In this document: positions 1 through 7,158 of the stretch, one piece after another
Layout: each line of letters starts with the position of its first letter
How positions within the stretch are numbered: the first letter of the stretch is position 1
Origin: JBCDCE01 sp039182515
GTDB lineage: Bacteria; Pseudomonadota; Alphaproteobacteria; Rhodobacterales; Rhodobacteraceae
DNA length: 42,621 nt
Assembly: GCA_039182515.1 (NCBI GenBank)
Contig: JBCDCE010000032.1
Span: 1 to 42,621, forward strand
Direction: 5' to 3'
The notes under the pieces: generated by a model
Database searches by the model: none
Told to the model about the DNA's origin: nothing
What the model saw: only the letters and a program-made list of their open reading frames with translations
Program-made: the position numbers and the translations under genes

Positions 1-1726
1 TCTCGCCCTTGTCGCGACTAAGCGCGCGGTATCCGTCTTGTTGCACGCCAATCAAGCCCCCTGTTTGTGAGATCAAAACTGTGGGGCGCGCAGTCATACT
101 CCAACCACCAAAAGCCAGAGCGCCAAGACCACAGGCGAGCGCAGGTCCGAGATTGTACCGTCCAGGACCTTTGCGCCACAGCACCAAAACCAGGCCGCTC
201 AAGCTCAAAACTGGCAAAATCCATGGACCAGGCGTTTTGATACCCCGGACCGCTCCGGGCCAATTTGAAACGGTTTCGGCCACACGCAAAATCCAAGCGC
301 AACCCCGCTCCATGATCCATAAAGGCAAAGCCTCTAAACCGAAGGGAGCGAGAGCCGCAGCCACTGCGCCCGCAGGGATGACCACTGTGCCCGTCATGGG
401 CACCGCCGTGAGGTTGGCCATCAGGCCGAATTGCGCAAACCTGTTGAAATGCGCCGCTGCAATCGGCGCTGTGGCAAAGCCCGCCACAAGCGACGAAATC
501 ACAACGGCCCAAACAGGCTTTAGCCAAAAGGGCCCCCAAAGCGCAGCACCGCGCAATCTGTTAAACACCACAACAAGCGCAACGGTGGCCGCAAAGGACA
601 TCTGGAACCCCGGCCCTATCAAAGCTTCCGGTCGCAGCACCAAGATGATGAGAGCTGCAAGAGCAACCGCATAGAGCGTCACGGCTTGGCGGTCCAAAAG
701 AAGGGCGGCATACATCACCGCAACCATGATGTAGGCGCGCAAACTGGCCACCGCCATGCCCGACATTGCCAAGTAGCCCGCCCCGACAATAAGCGCCAAA
801 ATCGCTGCAAGCTTTTGCGGCTTGGCGGCGCCGCTGGGCCAAAGAACGCGCAACAAAAGCTGGGATGCGCCAAAGACGAAGCCCGTCAAAAGCCCCATGT
901 GCAAGCCAGAGATCGCCAAGAGATGAGACAGATTAGACCGGCGCAGGTTCTCCGTACTCTCGATCGAAACGCCCGAGCGGTCTCCAGTTATGAGCGCCGC
1001 GGCCAATCCGCCTGCCTCAGTAGGCAAACGCGCCCGCACCGCATCGGCGACGCTCATACGAAAGGCATTCACGCGTTGAACTGGCCCCCAAGCTTCCGAT
1101 TGCGCCACGCGCAGCGCAGGCACACGGGTATATCCCACAGCCCCAATGCCTTGAAACCAAGCATGCCGCCTGAAGTCGAACCCGCCCGGTTCCGCAGGCC
1201 CTGTGGGCGGTGAGAGATGCGCCGTCATGGTAGCAACATCACCAATGCTCAGCGGTGCATTGGGAAAATCGCTGTAAAGAGAAACCCGAACCCGGCGCGG
1301 CGTCTTTGCCGGTGAAACATCGAGCAGTACAACCTCATCCAGCGTGACCCGCCTGGCACCTCGGACAGATCTATCGAGTGCAATCACCCGGCCCTGCACA
1401 GGCCCGTAATAGCGAAAGGTCAAAACAGGCGCTTTCGAGAGATGTGTGTGGGTTTGTGCCAGACCAAAACCTGCGGCTGAAAGGGCTGAAAGCGCCAGCA
1501 ACGTACGAAGGCCTACGCGATGGCTGAGAGCCACAGTGATCAAGAGAGACAAGGTGAGGGCTGGCGCAATCCAGCGCGCGGGCTCAGAGCCCCAGGCAAA
1601 ATAGGCGCCGATGCCGGCGGCCAGAAAGACAGGTGTCCACAAAAAAGACGAAGGCGCCTGAGCGGCAATTTCATCTGAAATTTGCTGCCCAAACGCCCTG
1701 ATCACTGCTCTTGTCTCGCCGGTCAC
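1..1726 (-). CDS. comEC: ComEC/Rec2 DNA uptake channel, partial (C-terminus off the left edge)
   Basis: The frame is open from a GTG at 1726 to the window edge, giving about 575 residues without a stop. ComEC is the inner-membrane channel that brings single-stranded DNA into the cytoplasm during transformation; in Rhodobacter capsulatus it is also needed to receive DNA from gene transfer agents (established knowledge). Seen here: two hydrophobic segments near residues 28-85, a soluble N-terminal domain, then the competence domain with the diagnostic region reading LLAISGLHMGLLTG near residue 270, followed by many membrane helices. After the last helices the chain enters what should be the metallo-beta-lactamase-like C-terminal domain (VLISQTGGLIGVQQDG), which is cut by the window. 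The GTG start is inferred: no ATG occurs nearby in frame, and a second GTG lies seven codons inside. It is divergent from gltX, with a CtrA-like box between them. Confidence 0.93.
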   Translation of the reverse strand, partial: MTGETRAVIRAFGQQISDEIAAQAPSSFLWTPVFLAAGIGAYFAWGSEPARWIAPALTLSLLITVALSHRVGLRTLLALSALSAAGFGLAQTHTHLSKAPVLTFRYYGPVQGRVIALDRSVRGARRVTLDEVVLLDVSPAKTPRRVRVSLYSDFPNAPLSIGDVATMTAHLSPPTGPAEPGGFDFRRHAWFQGIGAVGYTRVPALRVAQSEAWGPVQRVNAFRMSVADAVRARLPTEAGGLAAALITGDRSGVSIESTENLRRSNLSHLLAISGLHMGLLTGFVFGASQLLLRVLWPSGAAKPQKLAAILALIVGAGYLAMSGMAVASLRAYIMVAVMYAALLLDRQAVTLYAVALAALIILVLRPEALIGPGFQMSFAATVALVVVFNRLRGAALWGPFWLKPVWAVVISSLVAGFATAPIAAAHFNRFAQFGLMANLTAVPMTGTVVIPAGAVAAALAPFGLEALPLWIMERGCAWILRVAETVSNWPGAVRGIKTPGPWILPVLSLSGLVLVLWRKGPGRYNLGPALACGLGALAFGGWSMTARPTVLISQTGGLIGVQQDGYRALSRDKGE

Positions 1727-1763
1727 TGCACCTTATCAAACGCCCTCAGCCTCGCTTGTCTTG

Positions 1764-1779
1764 GTTAGCAAGTGATTAA
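1764..1779. promoter_or_regulatory. CtrA-like box between comEC and gltX
   Basis: The sequence reads TTAG-N7-TTAAC, one mismatch from the alphaproteobacterial CtrA consensus TTAA-N7-TTAAC. It lies 38-53 bases upstream of the comEC GTG, a position suited to an activator site, and 53-68 bases upstream of the gltX start. CtrA control of competence genes is known in R. capsulatus; the assignment here is inference from the motif. Confidence 0.45.
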
Positions 1780-1831
1780 CATTTCCAAACGCCGGCTCGA
1801 AAACACCGCCTGCGCGCAAAAAAGGTCTGCT

Positions 1832-3247
1832 ATGAGCTCGTCTTCCTCCATTGTCACTCGGTTTGCCCCGTCTCCAACTGGGTTTCTCCACATCGGAGGG
1901 GCGCGCACCGCCCTTTTCAACTGGCTTTACGCGCGGGGCCGAGGTGGAAAGTTCTTATTGCGGATCGAAGACACCGACCGCGCGCGCTCCACGCCTGAAG
2001 CGACACAAGCGATTTTGGATGGCATGGCCTGGCTGGGGCTCGACCATGATGGCGACGTGATCAGCCAATTTGCCAACGCGCCCCGTCATGCAGAAGTTGC
2101 GCACGAATTGTTGTCCCAAGGCAAAGCCTACAAGTGCTTTTCGACCCAAGACGAGATTGCCGCGTTCCGCGAGGCCGCGCGCGAAGCTGGCACCTCAACG
2201 CTCTTTCGCTCGCCTTGGCGCGATGCGGATCCCAGAACGCATCCCGACGCGCCATATGTGGTGCGCATCAAAACGCCACAAACCGGCGAGACGATCACCC
2301 ACGATGAAGTGCAAGGGGACGTGCGCGTGCGCAATGACCTCTTGGATGACATGATCCTACTGCGTTCAGACGGAACGCCCGTTTATATGTTGGCGGTTGT
2401 TGTAGACGACCATGATATGGGCGTGACCCACGTGATCCGCGGCGACGATCACTTGAGCAATGCGGCCCGCCAAGGCCTGATCTACGACGCCATGGGGTGG
2501 GACAAACCCGTTTATGCCCACATTCCGCTCATCCACGGCCCAGATGGCAAAAAACTCTCCAAACGCCACGGCGCTTTGGGCGTGATGGAATATGCGGCCA
2601 TGGGCTATCCAGCGCAGGCCATGCGCAACTATTTGGCCCGTTTGGGCTGGTCGCATGGGGACGATGAGGTCTTCTCCGACGCGCAAGCGTTAGAATGGTT
2701 CGATCTTGCGGGCATCGGCAAATCGCCCGCGCGCCTAGACTTCAAAAAGCTGGACAATACTTCCGGCCAGCATATCGCGATGATGGAAGATGCTGCGCTG
2801 CTGCAATCCACGGCAAGCTATTTGGAGGCCGCGGGAGAGCCTGCGCTCACACCTGCGCGAGAAGACGGTTTATCAAGAGCGCTCTTTTGTCTCAAGGAGA
2901 GGGCCAAAACGATACCTGAACTGCTTGAAAAGGCTCATTTTATCCTTTCAGAACGACCCTTGGACATCGACCCAAAAGCTGAAAAAAACCTCACTGATGT
3001 ATCCCGTGGTATACTGTCAGAATTGACGCCGCAGTTGCAAACTGTTAGCTGGGACAGGAACGCTCTGGAAGAGATCGCAAACGCCACAGCGGCGCGACAC
3101 GACGTGAATTTCGGCAAATTGGCCGGACCACTTCGCGCCGCATTAGCTGGCCGCGCGGTGACCCCCAGCGTCTTTGATATGATGCTCGTTTTGGGGCGAG
3201 AAGAGACCATAGCACGGCTAACCGCTGTTACGAGCACGGACGCGTAG
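1832..3247 (+). CDS. gltX: Glutamyl-tRNA synthetase
   Basis: This 471-residue class I aminoacyl-tRNA synthetase charges tRNA with glutamate in the cytoplasm. The N-terminus has the family opening FAPSPTGFLHIGGARTALFNWL, where HIGG (about residues 20-23) is the HIGH signature, and the KMSKS equivalent is KLSKR near residue 240. The length matches full bacterial GltX (about 470) and excludes the shorter GluQ-RS. The frame is open upstream to 1772, but the ATG at 1832 is preferred because an AAAAGG ribosome-binding sequence precedes it and the family homology begins there. Many alphaproteobacteria carry two GltX paralogues, one mischarging tRNA-Gln for amidation; which type this is cannot be decided from sequence reading. 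It is followed by gltA on the same strand after about 100 bases. Confidence 0.96.
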   Translation: MSSSSSIVTRFAPSPTGFLHIGGARTALFNWLYARGRGGKFLLRIEDTDRARSTPEATQAILDGMAWLGLDHDGDVISQFANAPRHAEVAHELLSQGKAYKCFSTQDEIAAFREAAREAGTSTLFRSPWRDADPRTHPDAPYVVRIKTPQTGETITHDEVQGDVRVRNDLLDDMILLRSDGTPVYMLAVVVDDHDMGVTHVIRGDDHLSNAARQGLIYDAMGWDKPVYAHIPLIHGPDGKKLSKRHGALGVMEYAAMGYPAQAMRNYLARLGWSHGDDEVFSDAQALEWFDLAGIGKSPARLDFKKLDNTSGQHIAMMEDAALLQSTASYLEAAGEPALTPAREDGLSRALFCLKERAKTIPELLEKAHFILSERPLDIDPKAEKNLTDVSRGILSELTPQLQTVSWDRNALEEIANATAARHDVNFGKLAGPLRAALAGRAVTPSVFDMMLVLGREETIARLTAVTSTDA

Positions 3248-3349
3248 TCCGGCGTTCGGGCTTTAAGCGCCTCTTTGTCTTCCTCAAAGCCGTTGCGAAA
3301 CCAAATGCTGGGGGCCTCGGCTCTCGGAAACAAAGTGAGGGATACGCTT

Positions 3350-4642
3350 ATGTCGGACAAAAAATCAGCCACTCTGACCATCGGGGACGACACATACGAA
3401 CTCCCGATGTATAGCCCGACTGCAGGTCCAGATGTGATAGACATCCGCAAACTTTACGGTTCGGCGGGTGTTTTTACATATGATCCCGGCTTCACCTCCA
3501 CAGCCGCTTGCGACAGCACCATCACCTTTATTGATGGCGTCAAAGGCGAGCTCTTGCACCGTGGCTATCCCATCGATCAATTGGCTGAGAAGTCTCACTA
3601 TCTCGAAGTGTGCTATCTGCTGCTCTATGGTGAACTGCCCTCACCCGTTGAGCTCGAAGAGTTTGAGCGCACCGTGACCCACCACACTATGCTCCATGAG
3701 CAAATGGTGTATTTCTTCCGCGGTTTCCGCCGTGATGCACACCCAATGGCCATTATGGTGGGTGTTGTGGGCGCGATGTCGGCCTTCTACCACGACAGTA
3801 CAGACATTAATGATGCGCATCAGCGCGAGGTCGCTTCGTTCCGACTGATTGCGAAGATGCCGACGATCGCGGCCTGGGCCTATAAGTTCTCCATCGGTCA
3901 GCCCTTTGTTTATCCGCGCAATGATCTCGACTATGCCTCGAACTTCCTGCGCATGTGCTTTGCTGTGCCTGCCGAGGACTATGAAGTGAACCCAATCCTG
4001 GCCCGCGCGATGGACCGGATCTTCACATTACATGCCGATCACGAGCAAAACGCCTCTACTTCTACAGTGCGTTTGGCCTCAAGCTCAGGCGCCAATCCGT
4101 TCGCCTGTATCGCAGCTGGCATCGCGTGTTTGTGGGGACCCGCACATGGTGGTGCGAACCAAGCCTGCCTTGAAATGCTCGAAGAGATCGGCGCCGTTGA
4201 TCGCATCCCCGAATATATCGCCCGCGCCAAAGACAAAGACGATCCCTTCCGCCTGATGGGTTTTGGTCACCGGGTTTACAAAAACTTCGATCCACGCGCC
4301 AAAGTGATGAAGCAATCGGCTGACGAAGTGCTGGATCTCTTGGGCATTGAAAACAACCCCAAGCTTCAGGTCGCCAAGGCACTTGAAAAGCAAGCTCTGG
4401 AAGATCCTTATTTTGCAGAGAAGAAACTCTTCCCGAATGTGGATTTCTATTCAGGCATCATTTTGGAAGCCATGGGCTTCCCTACCTCGATGTTCACACC
4501 GATCTTTGCGCTCAGCCGCACGGTTGGGTGGATCAGCCAATGGAAAGAGCAATTGAGCGATCCACAACTTAAAATTGGTCGCCCACGCCAGCTCTATCAG
4601 GGTGATACACTGCGCGACTATGTGGACATCGAAAACCGCTAA
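3350..4642 (+). CDS. gltA: Citrate synthase (type I/II hexameric form)
   Basis: This 430-residue enzyme condenses oxaloacetate and acetyl-CoA to citrate, the entry step of the TCA cycle. Catalytic signatures are visible in order: WGPAHGGANQA (first catalytic His, about residue 266), FGHRVYKNFDPRAK (second His, about 307) and NVDFYSG (catalytic Asp, about 364). Length and the N-terminal domain beginning TLTIGDDTYELPMYSPTAGP match the NADH-sensitive Gram-negative type rather than the short 370-residue type. The ATG at 3350 is chosen over the open frame from 3275 because GTGAGGG sits correctly spaced before it. A strong intrinsic terminator follows at 4704. The gltX-gltA neighbourhood is common in Rhodobacterales. 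Confidence 0.97.
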   Translation: MSDKKSATLTIGDDTYELPMYSPTAGPDVIDIRKLYGSAGVFTYDPGFTSTAACDSTITFIDGVKGELLHRGYPIDQLAEKSHYLEVCYLLLYGELPSPVELEEFERTVTHHTMLHEQMVYFFRGFRRDAHPMAIMVGVVGAMSAFYHDSTDINDAHQREVASFRLIAKMPTIAAWAYKFSIGQPFVYPRNDLDYASNFLRMCFAVPAEDYEVNPILARAMDRIFTLHADHEQNASTSTVRLASSSGANPFACIAAGIACLWGPAHGGANQACLEMLEEIGAVDRIPEYIARAKDKDDPFRLMGFGHRVYKNFDPRAKVMKQSADEVLDLLGIENNPKLQVAKALEKQALEDPYFAEKKLFPNVDFYSGIILEAMGFPTSMFTPIFALSRTVGWISQWKEQLSDPQLKIGRPRQLYQGDTLRDYVDIENR

Positions 4643-4703
4643 GCGCGAAACGCTCCGTTTACGGTTCAGCGTTAACTGACCACTTTCACGCTCCAATAAC
4701 GCC

Positions 4704-4740
4704 AGAGCCCCCGTTTTTGCGGGGGCTCTTTGATTTTGTC
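4704..4740 (+). terminator. Intrinsic terminator after gltA
   Basis: A perfect 10-bp stem, AGAGCCCCCG at 4704-4713 and CGGGGGCTCT at 4720-4729, closes a six-base T-rich loop and is followed by TTTGATTTTGT. It lies 62 bases after the gltA stop codon. Confidence 0.9.
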
Positions 4741-4792
4741 GCAACAATATCCGGAGCCCGCCGCAGCTTTTCCGCCAAAATGCCTTCTTTGG

Positions 4793-4808
4793 TTAAGAGA
4801 ACCTTAAC
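4793..4808. promoter_or_regulatory. CtrA-type box upstream of small RTX gene
   Basis: An exact TTAA-N7-TTAAC match sits inside a longer palindrome (GGTTAAG, five bases, CTTAACC, 4791-4809). This is the canonical full CtrA site in alphaproteobacteria. It lies 22-37 bases before the preferred RTX start at 4830, close to where the core promoter should be, so it could activate or repress. The role is inferred. Confidence 0.6.
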
Positions 4809-4829
4809 CCGGGGAACATGGAGACTGCT

Positions 4830-5678
4830 ATGCTGCCGATGGCTTTGCTAAGTTTGACGATGATGGGTCTTGTAATGGGAGGCCTCGGTGGAGGCGATAG
4901 CTCCGACATTGGCGCATCGGACCCCGACACGAGCTCTGGCACAGAGACAGACACCACCGAAAACACCTCTTCATCCAGCACAAGCATTCTCAACTATGCA
5001 AATGCAAATCCCGATGACGATACCGTCCAAGGCACCGATTCCGCACACACAATCGATCTTGGCGCAGGCAACGACACACTTGCGAGCCAAGGTGGCAACG
5101 ATAATGCCAAAGGTGGCACAGGCAACGATGTGATCTTCGGTGGCAATGGCGACGACGTAATCTACGGCAACGATGGCGACGACGTACTCATCGGCGGCAC
5201 AGGAAACGACACGCTCCGCGCAGGTAGCGGAAACGATATTCTGTCCGGCATCAATATCCTGGCGGACAACACCTCCGCCGAAGATCTTGCGACCTTGGGC
5301 ACAAGCACACAGGCCTTCGTCGACCCGTTAAGCGGCGCAGACACAAGTGGTGCAGACATTCTCAAAGCGGACGAAGGCGACGACTTTCTCATGATCGGTG
5401 GCGGCGACACGGCCACGGGTGGTGCGGGCAGCGATATGTTCTTTACGCTTGAAGGCATCATGGACGGCACAGCGCCCGGTATCATCACCGATTTCGACAA
5501 ATCAGAAGACGCTTTGGTTGTTGGCTATGAAAGCGCCGACGGCGAACCAGACATTGAAATTACCAACATGAACGGCGATGCGCTCGTCGCCGTCAACGGT
5601 CTAGCAACTTATCTCGTGCAGGGTGCAGGTGCGCTTCTGTCGATTGCAGACATCTATTTGCTCGCGACAGACGCGTAG
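4830..5678 (+). CDS. Small RTX-type calcium-binding protein
   Basis: This 282-residue acidic protein begins with a short hydrophobic Leu/Met-rich segment (residues 1-19) and a Gly run, then a Ser/Thr/Asp-rich linker. About residues 73-145 carry a run of RTX nonapeptide-like units (for example GAGNDTLAS, GTGNDVIFG, GNGDDVIYG, GTGNDTLRA, GSGNDILSG), which bind Ca2+ and fold as a parallel beta-roll outside the cell. A second partial set (GGGDTATGGAGSDMFF) is followed by ITDFDKSEDALVVGY, a unit common at the C-terminus of hemolysin-type proteins. No enzymatic domain is seen. The ATG at 4830 is preferred because GGAG lies six bases before it; an in-frame ATG at 4818 has poorer spacing. Export is probably by a type I system, though the N-terminal hydrophobic stretch is unusual for that route. 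A CtrA-type box lies just upstream. Confidence 0.85.
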   Translation: MLPMALLSLTMMGLVMGGLGGGDSSDIGASDPDTSSGTETDTTENTSSSSTSILNYANANPDDDTVQGTDSAHTIDLGAGNDTLASQGGNDNAKGGTGNDVIFGGNGDDVIYGNDGDDVLIGGTGNDTLRAGSGNDILSGINILADNTSAEDLATLGTSTQAFVDPLSGADTSGADILKADEGDDFLMIGGGDTATGGAGSDMFFTLEGIMDGTAPGIITDFDKSEDALVVGYESADGEPDIEITNMNGDALVAVNGLATYLVQGAGALLSIADIYLLATDA

Positions 5679-5686
5679 CTTCCAAG

Positions 5687-5709
5687 GCGCTGGTGGGCCA
5701 CCAGTGCGC
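5687..5709. other. Inverted repeat between convergent genes
   Basis: TGGTGG-G-CCACCA with flanking GCGC arms forms a strong hairpin between the RTX gene and the convergent PaaG-like gene. There is no T-run on either side, so terminator function is only a possibility. Confidence 0.35.
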
Positions 5710-5829
5710 GCTTCTCTTAGGCTTTGTGGCAGGACAGACCGTCATCGCCACCCTAAGGGGAGCGCGCGCTACGCCCTCAGGCAGCATCCCAAATCCCAAA
5801 AACAGTTTCTCGACACAAGCCGAACGGCC

Positions 5830-6606
5830 TTAACGCCCTTCGTATTTCGCAGGGCGTTTTTCCAAAAAGGCCATCACGCCTTCTTGGAAATCTCGCGTTT
5901 TGCCGCAATCGCCTTGCAAGCGCGCCTCAAGGGCCAATTGCTCGTCGAGCGTATTGTCGTAGCTGCCACGCAAAGCTGCTTTGATATGTTTGTAAGCCAC
6001 GCTCGGACCCGTCGCCAAATGCGTGGCGCGGGCCATCCAATGGGCCTCAAAGGCTGTGTCTTCGACCGCTTCCCAAATCATACCCCAGTCGCTGGCCTGG
6101 CGCGCAGAAATCTTATCGGCAAAAAGCGCGGCCCCCATCGCTTTGGCAGATCCCATCTGTCGTGGCAGCCAATAGGTGCCGCCTGCGTCGGGCATCAAAC
6201 CGATCCGGGTGAAAGCTTGCAAAAAAAACGCACTTTCGGTTGCGATCACCACATCTGCGGCCAGGGCCAAATTGGCCCCCGCGCCCGCAGCCGCACCATT
6301 TACAGCCGAGATCGTGGGAATTTTGCTGTCGAAAATGGCCATAAGCATCGGCACGTATTCGTCGCGCAGAGTGCGCTCCATATCCAGGTTGGCCGCCGAT
6401 CCGCTGTCGCCAAGATCTTGGCCTGAGCAAAACGAGCGCCCGGCCCCGGTGAGCACCAAAACCCGCGCATCCTCTTGAGCGGCGCGTACCGCATGCGTGA
6501 TCTCGGCGCGCATCTGGGTGTTGAGCGCGTTCATCACATCCGGGCGATTGAGCGTCAGAACCGCGATGTCGTCTTTAAGCTCGTATTGAATAGCATCGTA
6601 TTGCAT
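5830..6606 (-). CDS. PaaG-like enoyl-CoA hydratase/isomerase (crotonase family)
   Basis: This 258-residue crotonase-fold protein has the oxyanion-hole segments FCSGQDLG (about residues 59-66) and NGAAAGAGANLALAADV (103-119). GLMPDAGGTYWLPR contains Asp140, which aligns with the catalytic Asp of PaaG. The later stretch ASDWGMIWEAV also matches PaaG closely. PaaG isomerises ring-epoxide phenylacetyl-CoA to the oxepin-CoA; related proteins act on other 2,3-enoyl-CoAs. No other paa genes are in the window, so I do not assign the symbol. The start at 6606 has GGAG upstream, whereas the longer frame from 6645 does not. It is the last gene of the minus-strand run from argC. The indolepyruvate oxidoreductase at 13148-16546 would make arylacetyl-CoAs, a possible functional link. 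Confidence 0.85.
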   Translation of the reverse strand: MQYDAIQYELKDDIAVLTLNRPDVMNALNTQMRAEITHAVRAAQEDARVLVLTGAGRSFCSGQDLGDSGSAANLDMERTLRDEYVPMLMAIFDSKIPTISAVNGAAAGAGANLALAADVVIATESAFFLQAFTRIGLMPDAGGTYWLPRQMGSAKAMGAALFADKISARQASDWGMIWEAVEDTAFEAHWMARATHLATGPSVAYKHIKAALRGSYDNTLDEQLALEARLQGDCGKTRDFQEGVMAFLEKRPAKYEGR

Positions 6607-6672
6607 GGGGATCTCCAACCGTCTGCTTTTGACATAGGCGCCCACCGTTGAGATGGAAAGGGAAACGCGGCG

Positions 6673-7158
6673 TTATCGATCAACGGGGGTTTTGGGTGCC
6701 GCGTCAGCCTCAAGAAGCGCCGCCAATCGTGCCTTCTCTTCTTCGCTTAAAGCAGCGTCGTCTAACGCTGGCGCAGGTTTGCATCTGCGCACATACCCCA
6801 GCGCTCCGATAAGCGCCAAAACGAAGACTGCAGGTCCCGCGCCCCACAAGATCCAAGTGCTCCCGGTGGTCTGAGGTGTCAGGCGCACATATTCGCCGTA
6901 GCGCGCAACCATAAAGGCCAAGACATCTGCGTTGCTATCGCCTTCCAGTAAGCGTTCCCTCACCAAGATCCGCATGTCCTTGGCCAGCTCCGCTTGGCTG
7001 TCGTCGATGCTTTCGTTGCGGCACACCAAACAGCGCAAATCGGCCGAGATCACCCGCGCCCGTGCTTCAAGTTCGGGATCGCTGAGGATTTCATCAGGCT
7101 CCACCGCCCAAACAGGCGTGGCCATCACAAAACCAAGGGCAAGTAGAAAAAATCTCAT
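6673..7158 (-). CDS. ccmH: Cytochrome c maturation protein CcmH
   Basis: This 161-residue protein is the periplasm-facing, membrane-anchored thioredoxin-like factor that keeps apocytochrome CXXCH cysteines reduced for heme ligation. Seen: an N-terminal signal peptide (RFFLLALGFVMATPVWA), the CcmH signature LRCLVCRNESIDDSQA with Cys43 and Cys46, and a transmembrane helix around residues 92-112 with a short charged tail. It is the short CcmH/CycL form, without the TPR domain of E. coli CcmH (CcmI is separate). The start codon overlaps the ccmF stop by four bases, indicating translational coupling. Confidence 0.95.
   Translation of the reverse strand: MRFFLLALGFVMATPVWAVEPDEILSDPELEARARVISADLRCLVCRNESIDDSQAELAKDMRILVRERLLEGDSNADVLAFMVARYGEYVRLTPQTTGSTWILWGAGPAVFVLALIGALGYVRRCKPAPALDDAALSEEEKARLAALLEADAAPKTPVDR

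Noticed and set aside
9..1213. Plus-strand open frames over the comEC region (9-674 and 686-1213)
   Set aside because: They are antisense to a clear ComEC reading frame and encode Arg/Pro/Ala-rich low-information sequence without domains.
3041..3056. TGTTAGCTGGGACA inside gltX as another carbon-regulator box
   Set aside because: Only half of the palindrome matches and it lies deep in a coding region.
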